From: Rhodanobacteraceae bacterium
GTDB taxonomy: Bacteria; Pseudomonadota; Gammaproteobacteria; Xanthomonadales; Ahniellaceae
Reading direction: 5' to 3'
Length of the DNA stretch: 64,000 nt
Assembly (NCBI GenBank): GCA_016708465.1
Contig: JADJFT010000008.1
Coordinates: forward strand, 1 to 64,000
Shown: positions 17,896 through 26,031 of the stretch, piece after piece
How positions within the stretch are numbered: position 1 is the stretch's first letter
Layout: the number at the start of each line of letters is the position of its first letter
Notes under the pieces: model-generated
Seen by the model: only the letters and a program-made list of their open reading frames with translations
Told to the model about the DNA's origin: nothing
The model's database searches: none
Position numbers and translations under genes: made by a program

Positions 17896-20384
17896 TCCAG
17901 ATTCCCGGTTATCTGATCAAGCGTGAAATTGGCGCCGGCGGTATGGCGACCGTATATCTGGCCGTGCAAACGTCGCTGGAACGGGAAGTGGCGATTAAAG
18001 TGATGAATCCGGCGATGATCTCGGATCCCACATTTTCTCGCCGGTTCATGCAGGAAGCGCGCACGCTGGCATCGCTGGCGCACCCGAACATCGTCGCGGT
18101 CTATGACGTCGGTATCACCGACGAGAAGCTGCATTATTTTTCGATGCAGCATTTGCCGCACGGTGACTTCAGGCATCGTATTCGCGACGGCATCAGCGAA
18201 CGCGAGGTGCTGCGCATTGTGGCCGGTGTCGCACGCGCACTCGGTTATGCCCATCAACGCGGTTTTGTGCATCGCGATGTCGCGCCCGGCAATGTGTTAT
18301 TTGACGTCAACGGCAGCCCGGTGTTGACCGACTTCGGCATCGCTCGCGCAGTCAGCAAGACATCGCGCATCACCAACGCAGGCGTTAGCGTCGGCACCAG
18401 CCACTACATGAGCCCCGAGCAGGCGCGTGGCGGTGATGTGGATGGACGCTCCGACCTGTATTCGCTCGGTGCTGTCAGTTTCGAGGCGCTGACCGGTCAC
18501 GCACCGTATGAGGGCGACGACGGCTTTGCGATCGCTTATGCCCACGTGTTCGAGCCGATTCCGCGCTTGCCAGCACATTTTCAGCACTGGCAGCCGCTGA
18601 TCGATCGGGCGATGGCCAAGGACCCGGCACAGCGTTACCAGAACGCCGACGAACTCTCGGTCGCACTGAGCGAGATCGAACGCCGCCTCCCACCACCGGT
18701 CGATGCTACGCAGCCGCTCTCGCTCGCGGCGGTACAGGCGACCGTAAATATGCATGCGCCGACGCAGGCGATGCCGCTTCCATCACTTGGCGCGGACGCG
18801 GCGGCGACGATGGTGTTGTCCGCGCCGGCAGCACCCAACGAGATTGGTGATGAGTTGCGGCAACTGCGTGAGCAAGCCAAGGCCACACCGGTATCCGTCA
18901 TCCCGCCGCCGGTGGCAGCCGATGGCGGTGTGCGCCGGGCTGGCCTATGGTTTGCTGGCATCGGCATCACCGCCGCAATCGCGCTGATCGGTTATGGCGT
19001 GTGGCGCGGCCGCGTGCCGGAGCCGCTGCCGCCGTTACCGGCGCACAGCGATAACCGGCCGCCAGTGAATTCCGTACCGGTCACCATTCCGAAACCGCAG
19101 CCACCACAACCGTTGCCAGCGGAGACAGATCAACTTGCGCCGCCGTCGGACGAAGATCCGAGTGCACTGGCGCTGCTCGGCATCACCGAACCGGGAATCG
19201 ATGATCAGCTTCGTATTGCACTCGAAACCACGGTTGTTGATCCGATCGCGGAGTTGCTGCGTCTTGCGCGCGGCGACATCGCCGGTAAGCGCCTGACCTT
19301 GCCCGCTGGGCGCAATGCCACTGATCGCTATCGGCTCGTGCTCAAGATTGATCGCAATAATGCCTTGGCCAGTGCCGGTCTGGTAGAGACCGCGAAGGCG
19401 CTGATGACCGTGGCCGATGAGCAGTTTGCCTCAGGGCAAGATCGACGACTATTTTGTGTCGGCGGCGCGGACGGTCGAAATTGCCGATGTCCATGATCGC
19501 GATGGCCTCTTGCGCAAGTCGGTCGACATCCGCCGAAAGCAACTAATCGACGCGACATTGAAGGAAGACGATGCGACGTTCGAACGCTAGGATAGCAAGG
19601 CCGCATTGGCGGCTTACGCGCGCGCCCTGCATCTCGACCCGGCCAATGCGGCGGCCAAGCGCGGGCAGAAGCAATCCGCCAATTTGGGTCAACCGGGCTT
19701 CGTGTTCAGCGACCGAATCGGGACTGTTGCGGGGCCAGAGCTGATGGTGCAACGGGTCGGCGGTAAGCGGCTCGCAGTGGCGCGCAACGAAACGACGGTC
19801 GCCGAGTTCACACGGTTCTGGAACGGCGGTGGTTCAACAACGCGTGCGGTGAGGCCGGCCTGTCGTGATCGCGAGTCGATCTTCCGCAGTTCCAAGACGC
19901 GTACTTGGCAATCTCCAAGTGTCACACAGCAGGCCAGCCACCCAGTCGTTTGTGTTGCTGGGGCGACGTTGACGCTTATGTTGCTTGGTTGTCCAAGCAG
20001 ACCCGAAAACGTTATCGCGCGATGACTGCGGCAGAATGGACTGGCCTTGCCGCGCAGACTGCAGATGCGAAGCAGTGTCGCGCCAATGTCGCCGACAAAC
20101 GCTACAACGCGGAGCACCGCGAACGCGATGCGCTCGCTTGCGACGATGGATTTGCCGGGACTGCCCCGGTTCGCCACTACGATGCTCCCGGTGGGTTGTA
20201 CGATATGGCCGGTAACGTGCGCGAATGGGTCAGTGACTGTGGATCCAGTTGCAGCAGCCGCGTCGCGATGGGAAGTGCCTGGCTGTCGACAGCGGACAAG
20301 CTTGATCCGAAGCAGCGTGGCAGTTTTGACGCGGATACCGGTTTCAATACGATTGGATTTCGCGTCGTACGCGAGATCGATTGA
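17892..20384 (+). CDS. Membrane Ser/Thr kinase fused to a formylglycine-generating-enzyme-like domain, broken by frameshifts and a stop
   Basis: Start GTG 17892 overlaps the sspB stop. The kinase domain (about residues 1-260) has GAGGMATVY, VAIKVM, HRDVAPGNVL, DFGIARA and MSPEQARGG; the catalytic-loop Lys is Ala. A membrane helix (FAGIGITAAIALIGYGVW) and a Pro-rich linker follow. The first frame ends at 19496, but from about 19432 another frame continues (KIDDYFVSAARTVEIAD). It meets a TAG at 19588 where a Tyr codon TAC would fit (ERYDSKAALAAYARALHLDP). At least three more shifts lie between 19830 and 19965. The C-terminal third is an FGE-sulfatase/SUMF1-like domain: HPVVCV, WGDVDAYVAWLS, MAGNVREWVSD, TIGFRVVREID. 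Five or more lesions could mean real decay or poor sequence. Confidence 0.75.
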
Positions 20385-20407
20385 TCTACTCAGGAGTTGG
20401 ATGTCAC

Positions 20408-21211
20408 ATGAAGCTGCTGTTTCCGAATGGTGAGCATGAACCGTTTGAGTTGAAGCTGGGCACCACGCGTGTCGGCGGCGGCGCCGGCAATGATCTGCTG
20501 TTGATGGCGCCAGGTATTGCGGCCCAGCACTGCGAACTCACATTCGACGGCAGCAATGGCACGATCCGGGTGCTGAATGCCGCGAACAGCATCGCGCTGA
20601 ACGGTCGCCAAGTGATGGCGGAGACTCCGATCAAACCCGGCGACATTGTCTTGTTCGGCAAGATCGGCATACGGGTCTTGGCCAGCGAGCGCATGCAAGC
20701 AGCCGCTGCCGCCGCGAAGAAGGAGCCCGAGGACGACGGCCGCACGCGTGTGCGCCAGGCACTGCCCCGTTATGTCTTGCGTGGCGTATCCGGCAGCACC
20801 TTCGGCAAGACCTTTGCGCTGGTCGGCACCATGACTGTAGGCCGTGCGGCGGAATGCGACATCAGCATCCCGACTGACGAAGTTTCGCGTCAGCACGCCA
20901 AGCTGCAGGTGATGCCGGATGGCATCGCGGTTGAGGACATGGGTTCGGCGAACGGAACGTTCATCAACGACAAGCGCGTTCACACCGGCATGCTCAAACC
21001 GGGCGAGGAACTACGCCTCGACACCGTGCGCTTCATGCTGGTCGCCCCGCATCTCGAAATGCAGCAAGTGGCCAAGGCAGCGGAGCCAGCCGCTGCCAAG
21101 TCGGCACCGGTTGCGAGCGGGGGAGGTCAGGTCAAATGGTTGGTGATTGGGCTGGTCGGTGCCGGTACCGTCATCGCAGCACTTTGGGCTGCAGGGATCA
21201 TGAAGTTCTAG
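20408..21211 (+). CDS. Membrane protein with two FHA domains
   Basis: A 267-residue product. The first FHA-like domain (residues 1-100) is degenerate: GTTRVGGGAGNDLLL and GIAAQHCEL. The second (about 120-215) is canonical: VGRAAECDISI, SRQHAKL and SANGTFIN keep the Arg, Ser, His and Asn used to bind phosphothreonine. A single C-terminal membrane helix (WLVIGLVGAGTVIAALWAAG) anchors it with the FHA domains in the cytoplasm. It lies 23 bases after the kinase-FGE gene, so it is probably cotranscribed and is the natural reader of that kinase's threonine phosphorylation. Start at 20408 puts FHA strand 1 at the N-terminus. Confidence 0.85.
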   Translation: MKLLFPNGEHEPFELKLGTTRVGGGAGNDLLLMAPGIAAQHCELTFDGSNGTIRVLNAANSIALNGRQVMAETPIKPGDIVLFGKIGIRVLASERMQAAAAAAKKEPEDDGRTRVRQALPRYVLRGVSGSTFGKTFALVGTMTVGRAAECDISIPTDEVSRQHAKLQVMPDGIAVEDMGSANGTFINDKRVHTGMLKPGEELRLDTVRFMLVAPHLEMQQVAKAAEPAAAKSAPVASGGGQVKWLVIGLVGAGTVIAALWAAGIMKF

Positions 21212-21236
21212 GGCATTGCGCAACCGCGGCGCGGGG

Positions 21237-22086
21237 TTACCAGCGCCGCAGTACACGCAGACTGAGGTCGATGGCGCGCAGGTGTTTGGTCAATGCGCCG
21301 ACCGAGACAAAGTCCACGCCGAGTGCCGCGATTTCGTCGAGTCGTTCAAACGACACACCGCCCGACACTTCCAGTTCAACACGGCCACCATTGCGACGCA
21401 CCGCTTCGCGGACATCAGCATCGGAGAGTTCATCGAGCATGATGCGGTCTGGCCCCTGCCGCCAGCGCCGAATCGAATTCGTGCAGACTCTCGACTTCGA
21501 CCTCGACCATGTATTTCCCGGCGATCTTGCGTGCGTTCGCGATCACAGCCGCAATCGAACCCGCGGCAGCGATATGGTTTTCCTTGATCAATATCGCGTC
21601 AAACAGACCGACGCGATGATTCATTCCACCGCCGCAGCGAACTGCGTATTTTTGCGCCATGCGCAGGCCGGGTAGCGTCTTGCGCGTATCCAGCACACGT
21701 GTTTTCGAGTGCGCCAATGCATCGGCATAACGTCTCGTTGTGGTCGCCGTGCCGGAAAGTGTTTGCAGGAAATTCAATGCGCTACGTTCGGCACTGACGA
21801 TGCCACGGGCTGCGCCTTCGATGCGGCACAGGCGCGTGTCCGCGCTCAAGCGCGCACCATCGGCATGCAGCCACTCGATCGTCACACTAGGATCGAGCGC
21901 GCGAAAGCAGGCATCGGCCCAGTCGCGACCACAGAGCACCATGTCATTGCGGGTGATGATCTCGGCTTCGCAGCGTTGCTCCGGAGGCAGTAGGCGCGCG
22001 GTTAAGTCACCATCGCCGATGTCTTCTGCCAAGGCACGCCGTACATCGACTTCAATCACCGACGCCTCGGGTGGTGTGAGCGTCAT
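21237..22086 (-). CDS. nadC: Nicotinate-nucleotide pyrophosphorylase (carboxylating), frameshifted near 21447
   Basis: NadC makes nicotinate mononucleotide from quinolinate and PRPP in NAD synthesis. Family motifs are present: DIGDGDLTARLL near the N-terminus, LNFLQTLSGTATTTR, the substrate loop DTRKTLPGLR, KYAVRCGGGMNHRVGL, and ILIKENHI. Near 21447, in a G-rich run, the frame breaks; the rest continues as MLDELSDADVREAV and ELEVSGGVSFERLDEIAALG to a stop at 21237. The joined length of about 283 residues equals the normal enzyme. Its start overlaps the stop of the Trm112-like gene (ATGA). Confidence 0.93.
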
Positions 22087-22355
22087 GCCGGGAAATCCGT
22101 GAACTGGGTAGTACCGATGCCTTCCTCTGGCAGCAGCACCGGCACACCGTCGTCGATGCGATAGATGACCTTATCGTCATCACTAATCAGCGCATCGGTG
22201 ATGACCGCGTTCAACACCGCGCAGGCGACGTTCTGCACGCTGCCAGCGCGCACTGCATCATTGAGAAAGCCAAGCCGTGCGCGTGACAACGGCTTCAATG
22301 CGCGCTTGCTCACCGGGCAGCAGAGGATCGAGAGAAATCGTGGGTCGAGGGCCAT
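22083..22355 (-). CDS. Trm112/UPF0434 family protein
   Basis: A 90-residue protein starting MALDPRFLSILCCPVSKRAL, with a Trm112-like fold at its start and end (LLEEGI-type C-terminus VYRIDDGVPVLLPEEGIG appears here as VIYRIDDGVPVLLP). Eukaryotic and archaeal Trm112 activates methyltransferases. The bacterial short form is usually found beside kdsB or lpxK and its role is unsettled. Only CC near residue 12 remains of the zinc-ligand cysteines, plus one Cys mid-protein. It overlaps nadC by four bases, a neighbour it also has in related genomes as far as I recall. Confidence 0.8.
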   Translation of the reverse strand: MALDPRFLSILCCPVSKRALKPLSRARLGFLNDAVRAGSVQNVACAVLNAVITDALISDDDKVIYRIDDGVPVLLPEEGIGTTQFTDFPA

Positions 22356-22438
22356 CAGTCATCACGTCGCCATGGATGCGGGCGCTAAGATAGCAGCCGT
22401 TGCGGTGGCCTGAAGCCGCCCATTTCGTGGAGTTGCAC

Positions 22439-22945
22439 ATGACTGCTACGAACACCCTGCCGATCGTGGGCATCGTGATGGGTTCGCGTTCCGACTGGGA
22501 CACGCTGAAGCACAGCGAAGAGACCCTGCAACGCCTCGCCATTCCGTACGAGGTGCGTGTTATTTCGGCACACCGCACGCCCGATTTGTTGTTTCAATAC
22601 GCCGAGCAAGCCAGCGCACGTGGCCTCAAAGCCATCATCGCCGGTGCCGGCGGTGCGGCACATCTGCCTGGCATGCTGGCGGCAAAAACGGCGTTGCCGG
22701 TGCTTGGCGTGCCGGTGCAGTCGAAAGTGTTGAATGGCATCGATTCGCTGCTCTCGATCGTGCAGATGCCTGCGGGTGTTCCGGTCGCGACCTTTGCGAT
22801 CGGTGTAGCGGGTGCAGTGAATGCCGCGCTGTACGCGGCGGCGATCCTAGCGACGCATGATGCGGTCGTGGCGAGAGCGCTAGAGATTTTTCGCCGCGCC
22901 CAGACCGAGCAGGTGATGGCGCAGCCGGACCCGCGTTCGCCATGA
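22439..22945 (+). CDS. purE: N5-carboxyaminoimidazole ribonucleotide mutase
   Basis: A 168-residue class I PurE. Signature segments are GIVMGSRSDWDTLKH, VRVISAHRTPDLLFQYA and AGAGGAAHLPGMLAAKT, covering the phosphate-binding loop and the catalytic His. It converts N5-CAIR to CAIR in purine synthesis. Start ATG 22439 follows GTGGAGTTGCAC. The TGA stop overlaps the purK ATG by four bases. Confidence 0.96.
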   Translation: MTATNTLPIVGIVMGSRSDWDTLKHSEETLQRLAIPYEVRVISAHRTPDLLFQYAEQASARGLKAIIAGAGGAAHLPGMLAAKTALPVLGVPVQSKVLNGIDSLLSIVQMPAGVPVATFAIGVAGAVNAALYAAAILATHDAVVARALEIFRRAQTEQVMAQPDPRSP

Positions 22946-24088
22946 CCACGATCGGCATTCTGGGTGGTGGCCAACTCGCGCGCATGATGGCACTTGCTGG
23001 GGCGCCGCTTGGCCTGCGTTTCTTGGTCATGGATAGTGCTGCCGATGCCTGTGCCGCGCAGTTCGCACCCTTGCTTGGTGCGGACTATCGCGACGAACGG
23101 GCTCTGGCTGAGTTCGCGCGGCGTGTCGATGTCGTCACCTTCGATTTCGAGAACGTGCCGGCCGAAAGTGCCGAATGGCTGGCGCAACGCGTACCAGTGT
23201 TTCCGAACCCGCGAGCACTTGCCGTGGCACAGGACCGCTTGGCGGAAAAGTCGTTGTTTCATGAACTTGGCATCGGCGTACCAGCGTTTGCGGCGATCGA
23301 CACACGTGCTGATCTTGATCGCGCGGCGTGCGACGTCGGGTTGCCGGCGATTCTCAAGACGCGTCGTCTTGGTTACGACGGCAAGGGCCAATTCCGGATC
23401 ATGTCGGCGGACGATCTCGACGCCGCTTGGCTCGCGCTAAAGTGCGCAGGCGGAACGTGTCGGTTTGATCTTGGAAGCCTTTGTTCCATTCGAACGTGAG
23501 GTGTCGGTGATCGCGGTGCGTGGTCGCGAGGGTGAGTTTCGCGCCTACCCATTGACCGAAAACTGGCATGACGCAGGCATCCTGTCGGCAAGCCTCGCGC
23601 CGGCGACGGTCGACGCTGCGCTGCATGTGGCGGCATTGTCTGCGGCACGACGAGTGGCTGAGTCGCTGGATTACGTTGGCGTGTTCGCGCTGGAATTGTT
23701 TGTCTGCGACGGTCAGTTGCTGGCAAACGAGATGGCGCCGCGCGTTCACAACTCTGGGCACTGGACCATCGAAGGCGCTGATGTCTCGCAGTTCGAGAAT
23801 CATCTGCGCGCGGTACTTGGCCTGCCGCTTGGCAGCACCTCGGCACGCGGGCGCTCCTGCATGTTGAACTGGGTCGGCGAGTTGCCGGATCGGCGCAAGC
23901 TGCTTGCAGAAGCCGCCGGTCATTGGCACGACTACGGCAAGTCGTCGCGTGAAGGCCGCAAGGTGGGTCATGCCACCTTGATCGCCGACGCGCCAGATGT
24001 ACTGGCCGACGCGCTCGATCGCGTCGGAACGACACTGCATCGGCGCGAGCAAGTCGCCGCGCCGATGCAACGATTGCGCGAGCGGTAA
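22942..24088 (+). CDS. purK: N5-carboxyaminoimidazole ribonucleotide synthetase, frameshifted near 23450
   Basis: An ATP-grasp enzyme making N5-CAIR from AIR, bicarbonate and ATP. It starts TTIGILGGGQLARMMALAG, the conserved PurK N-terminus, and reads DFENVP, NPRALAVAQDRLAEK and LKTRRLGYDGKGQFRI before the frame breaks near 23450. The product resumes as GLILEAFVPFEREVSVIAVR and ends with AGKVGHATLIA-type sequence (SREGRKVGHATLIADAPD). The joined protein, about 382 residues, is of normal length. ATGA overlap with purE. Confidence 0.95.
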
Positions 24089-24092
24089 CCGA

Positions 24093-24672
24093 TCAGGCCA
24101 TTTGCGCGGCCACGTGCTCCCAGTTCACCAGATTCCAGAACGCTTCGACGTATTTCGCGCGGGCGTTGCGGTAGTCGACGTAATAGGCGTGTTCCCCAAA
24201 CGTCGCAGGTGAGCAATGCGCGGTCGGTGCCAGTGAGTGGCGTCGCCGCGTTGGAGGTGCTGATCAGCCCCAGCGAACCATCGGCACGCTGTACCAACCA
24301 AGCCCAACCGGAACCGAACGTGGTCAGTGCCGTATTCGTGAATTGTTCCTTGAACTGCGCGAAAGAACCGAAGGCGGTATTGATCGCATCCGCGAGCTTG
24401 CCGGTCGGTTCGCCACCGCCGCTCGGCTTCAGGCTGTTCCAGTAGAACGTGTGATTCCATACTTGGGCGGCGTTGTTGAACATGCCACCAGAGGACTTGC
24501 GAATGATCTCTTCCAGGGACAGCGATTCAAACTCGGTGCCCTTGATCTGATTATTCAGATTGGTCACATAGGCTTGATGATGCTTGCAATAGTGGAAATC
24601 GATGGTTTCGGCCGAAATGTGCGGCGCCAGCGCGTCGCGGGCGTAGGGCAGGGCAGGCAGTTCGATGGCCAT
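24093..24672 (-). CDS. sodB: Iron superoxide dismutase, frameshifted near 24204
   Basis: Start ATG 24672 (MAIELPALPYARDALAPHIS) matches SodB. Metal ligands are visible: His in EFHYCKHHQAY-type segment (DFHYCKHHQAYV), His in VWNHTFYWNSL, and Asp/His in DVWEHAYYVDY. The last motif is only read if one G is removed from the GGGG run near 24204; as given, the frame diverges. The repaired protein ends NLVNWEHVAAQMA at 24093, about 193 residues, the usual size. It detoxifies cytoplasmic superoxide. It is divergent from grxD, with a 7-base-stem palindrome between them. Fe rather than Mn is inferred from overall similarity. Confidence 0.95.
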
Positions 24673-24716
24673 GTCATCACTCCGTGAAGGATTGCGGTGA
24701 AGCTCGGAAAATGGAG

Positions 24717-24734
24717 AAGTACGGACGCGTACTT
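24717..24734. promoter_or_regulatory. Palindrome between sodB and grxD
   Basis: AAGTACG and CGTACTT form a perfect 7-base inverted repeat around GACG. It lies 45 bases upstream of the sodB start and 81 upstream of grxD. It may be an operator shared by two redox/iron-related genes; I do not match it to a known binding site. Confidence 0.35.
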
Positions 24735-24814
24735 TAGCAGGCCAATGTGAGACTGCCGTCGTGATCGCCGCGGGTTGTAGAATCGCCGCCATCCTCCGCA
24801 ACGAGGATCAACTT

Positions 24815-25132
24815 ATGGAATCTGTCGAACGCATCAAGTCCATCGTCGAATCCGCGCCGATCATGCTGTTCATGAAAGGCACACCGCAGTTTCCGATGTG
24901 CGGTTTCTCCAGCCGAACCGTGCAGGCGCTCAAGGAAGCCGGTGCCGAGTTCGCGAGCGTGAACGTGCTCGAAGACCCCGACATTCGCGCCAACTTGCCG
25001 CGCTATTCCAATTGGCCGACTTTTCCGCAGCTATTCATCAATGGTGAACTGATCGGTGGTTGCGACATTACGCTGGAATTGCACGAGAAGGGCGAGCTCG
25101 CCCAGATGGTGCGCGACGCAGCCAAAGACTGA
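24815..25132 (+). CDS. grxD: Monothiol glutaredoxin, Grx4 type
   Basis: A 105-residue monothiol glutaredoxin. The CGFS active site lies in FPMCGFSSRTVQAL near residue 30, preceded by IMLFMKGTPQ and followed by NVLEDPDIR, WPTFPQLFINGELIGGCDI. Grx4 proteins carry a glutathione-ligated 2Fe-2S cluster and pass it to targets, often with BolA, and signal iron status. Start ATG 24815 is favoured because the protein family begins a few residues before the first helix. A GAGG lies about 9 bases upstream. The next gene begins two bases after the stop. Confidence 0.95.
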   Translation: MESVERIKSIVESAPIMLFMKGTPQFPMCGFSSRTVQALKEAGAEFASVNVLEDPDIRANLPRYSNWPTFPQLFINGELIGGCDITLELHEKGELAQMVRDAAKD

Positions 25133-25133
25133 G

Positions 25134-25828
25134 ATGTCCGCGGGTCATTCCGGCGCATTGGCCGGGCAAGTGCTGCTGATCACCGGCGCTGCAGGCGGGC
25201 TGGGGTCTGAACTCGCCAAGCAGGCCGCCGCCGCGGGTGCGACGGTGGTGCTGGCGGGAAAGCGCGTGCGCGCGCTGGAACGCGTCTACGATGACATCGC
25301 CGCTGCCGGCGGTCCTGAGCCGGCGATCTATCCAATCAACCTTGAAGGCGCGACACCGGCCGAATTCGAGGTGCTTGCCGACACCCTGGCCCAGCAATGC
25401 GGTCGGCTCGATGCACTGATTCACGCCGCCGCCAGCTTCAGTGGTTTGACGCCGTTGGAGTCGTTGCCGGCCGACGACTGGTTGCGTTCGCTGCAGGTGA
25501 ATCTGAATGCGCCGTTTGCGCTGACGCAAGCGTGTTTGCCGTTATTGCGTGCAGCGCAGGTCACTGCGTATTTGTGCTTGATGATGAAGCACGAGTCGGC
25601 AAAGCATTCTGGAATGCCTACGGCGTCGCCAAGTTCGCATTGCGTGGCTTGGTCGCACAGTGGTCGCAGGAGTTGGAACATTCCGGCGTGCGCATTCACG
25701 CATTCACGCCGCCGCCAATGCGCACGACCCTGCGCGCGCGCGCCTATTTCGCCGAGAACCCGGAGTTGATCGCTACTGCGCAAGCGCCGGCAAGAGCCTG
25801 TCTCGCGCTGATTACGCGTGTCGCCTAA
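25134..25828 (+). CDS. Short-chain dehydrogenase/reductase, YciK-like, frameshifted near 25557
   Basis: An SDR with the cofactor motif TGAAGGLGSELA (residues 19-30), the NNAG-equivalent IHAAASFSGLTPLES and the helix DDWLRSLQVNLNAPFALTQA. Near 25557 the frame breaks and resumes as GHCVFVLDDEARVGKAFWNA, then YGVAKFALRGLV, the YxxxK catalytic motif. It ends around residue 231 with PPPMRTTLRARAYFAENPEL. The serine of the catalytic triad, expected just before the break-resume segment, appears replaced (VFVLDDEA). This resembles the E. coli YciK subgroup, whose substrate is not known. It starts two bases after grxD. Confidence 0.8.
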
Positions 25829-25849
25829 CTTCCATTCGCCCCAGAATGG

Positions 25850-25930
25850 TCAACAAAAGTCTTGTAAGTCAATATGTTATAAAACTGTCATCGGGCGCTG
25901 TTAAACTTCAGTTAACCCTTATCGCTTCGC
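25850..25930 (+). promoter_or_regulatory. AT-rich upstream region of the TonB receptor gene
   Basis: A markedly AT-rich stretch for this window, including ATATGTTATAAAACTG and GTTAAACTTCAGTTAACCC. It precedes the receptor start by about 100-180 bases and is likely to hold its promoter. I could not place a correctly spaced pair of boxes. GTTAAACTTCAGTTAAC is an imperfect inverted repeat and a possible operator. Confidence 0.35.
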
Positions 25931-26031
25931 GTCGTTGGATGTGTTGAAAGATCGGTTATCGACCTTTCAGGTTAGGCGTCCCGCAAGACCGGTGGTGGTG
26001 TTTTCTTCCGTTGTCACAACAAGGTGCAAAC

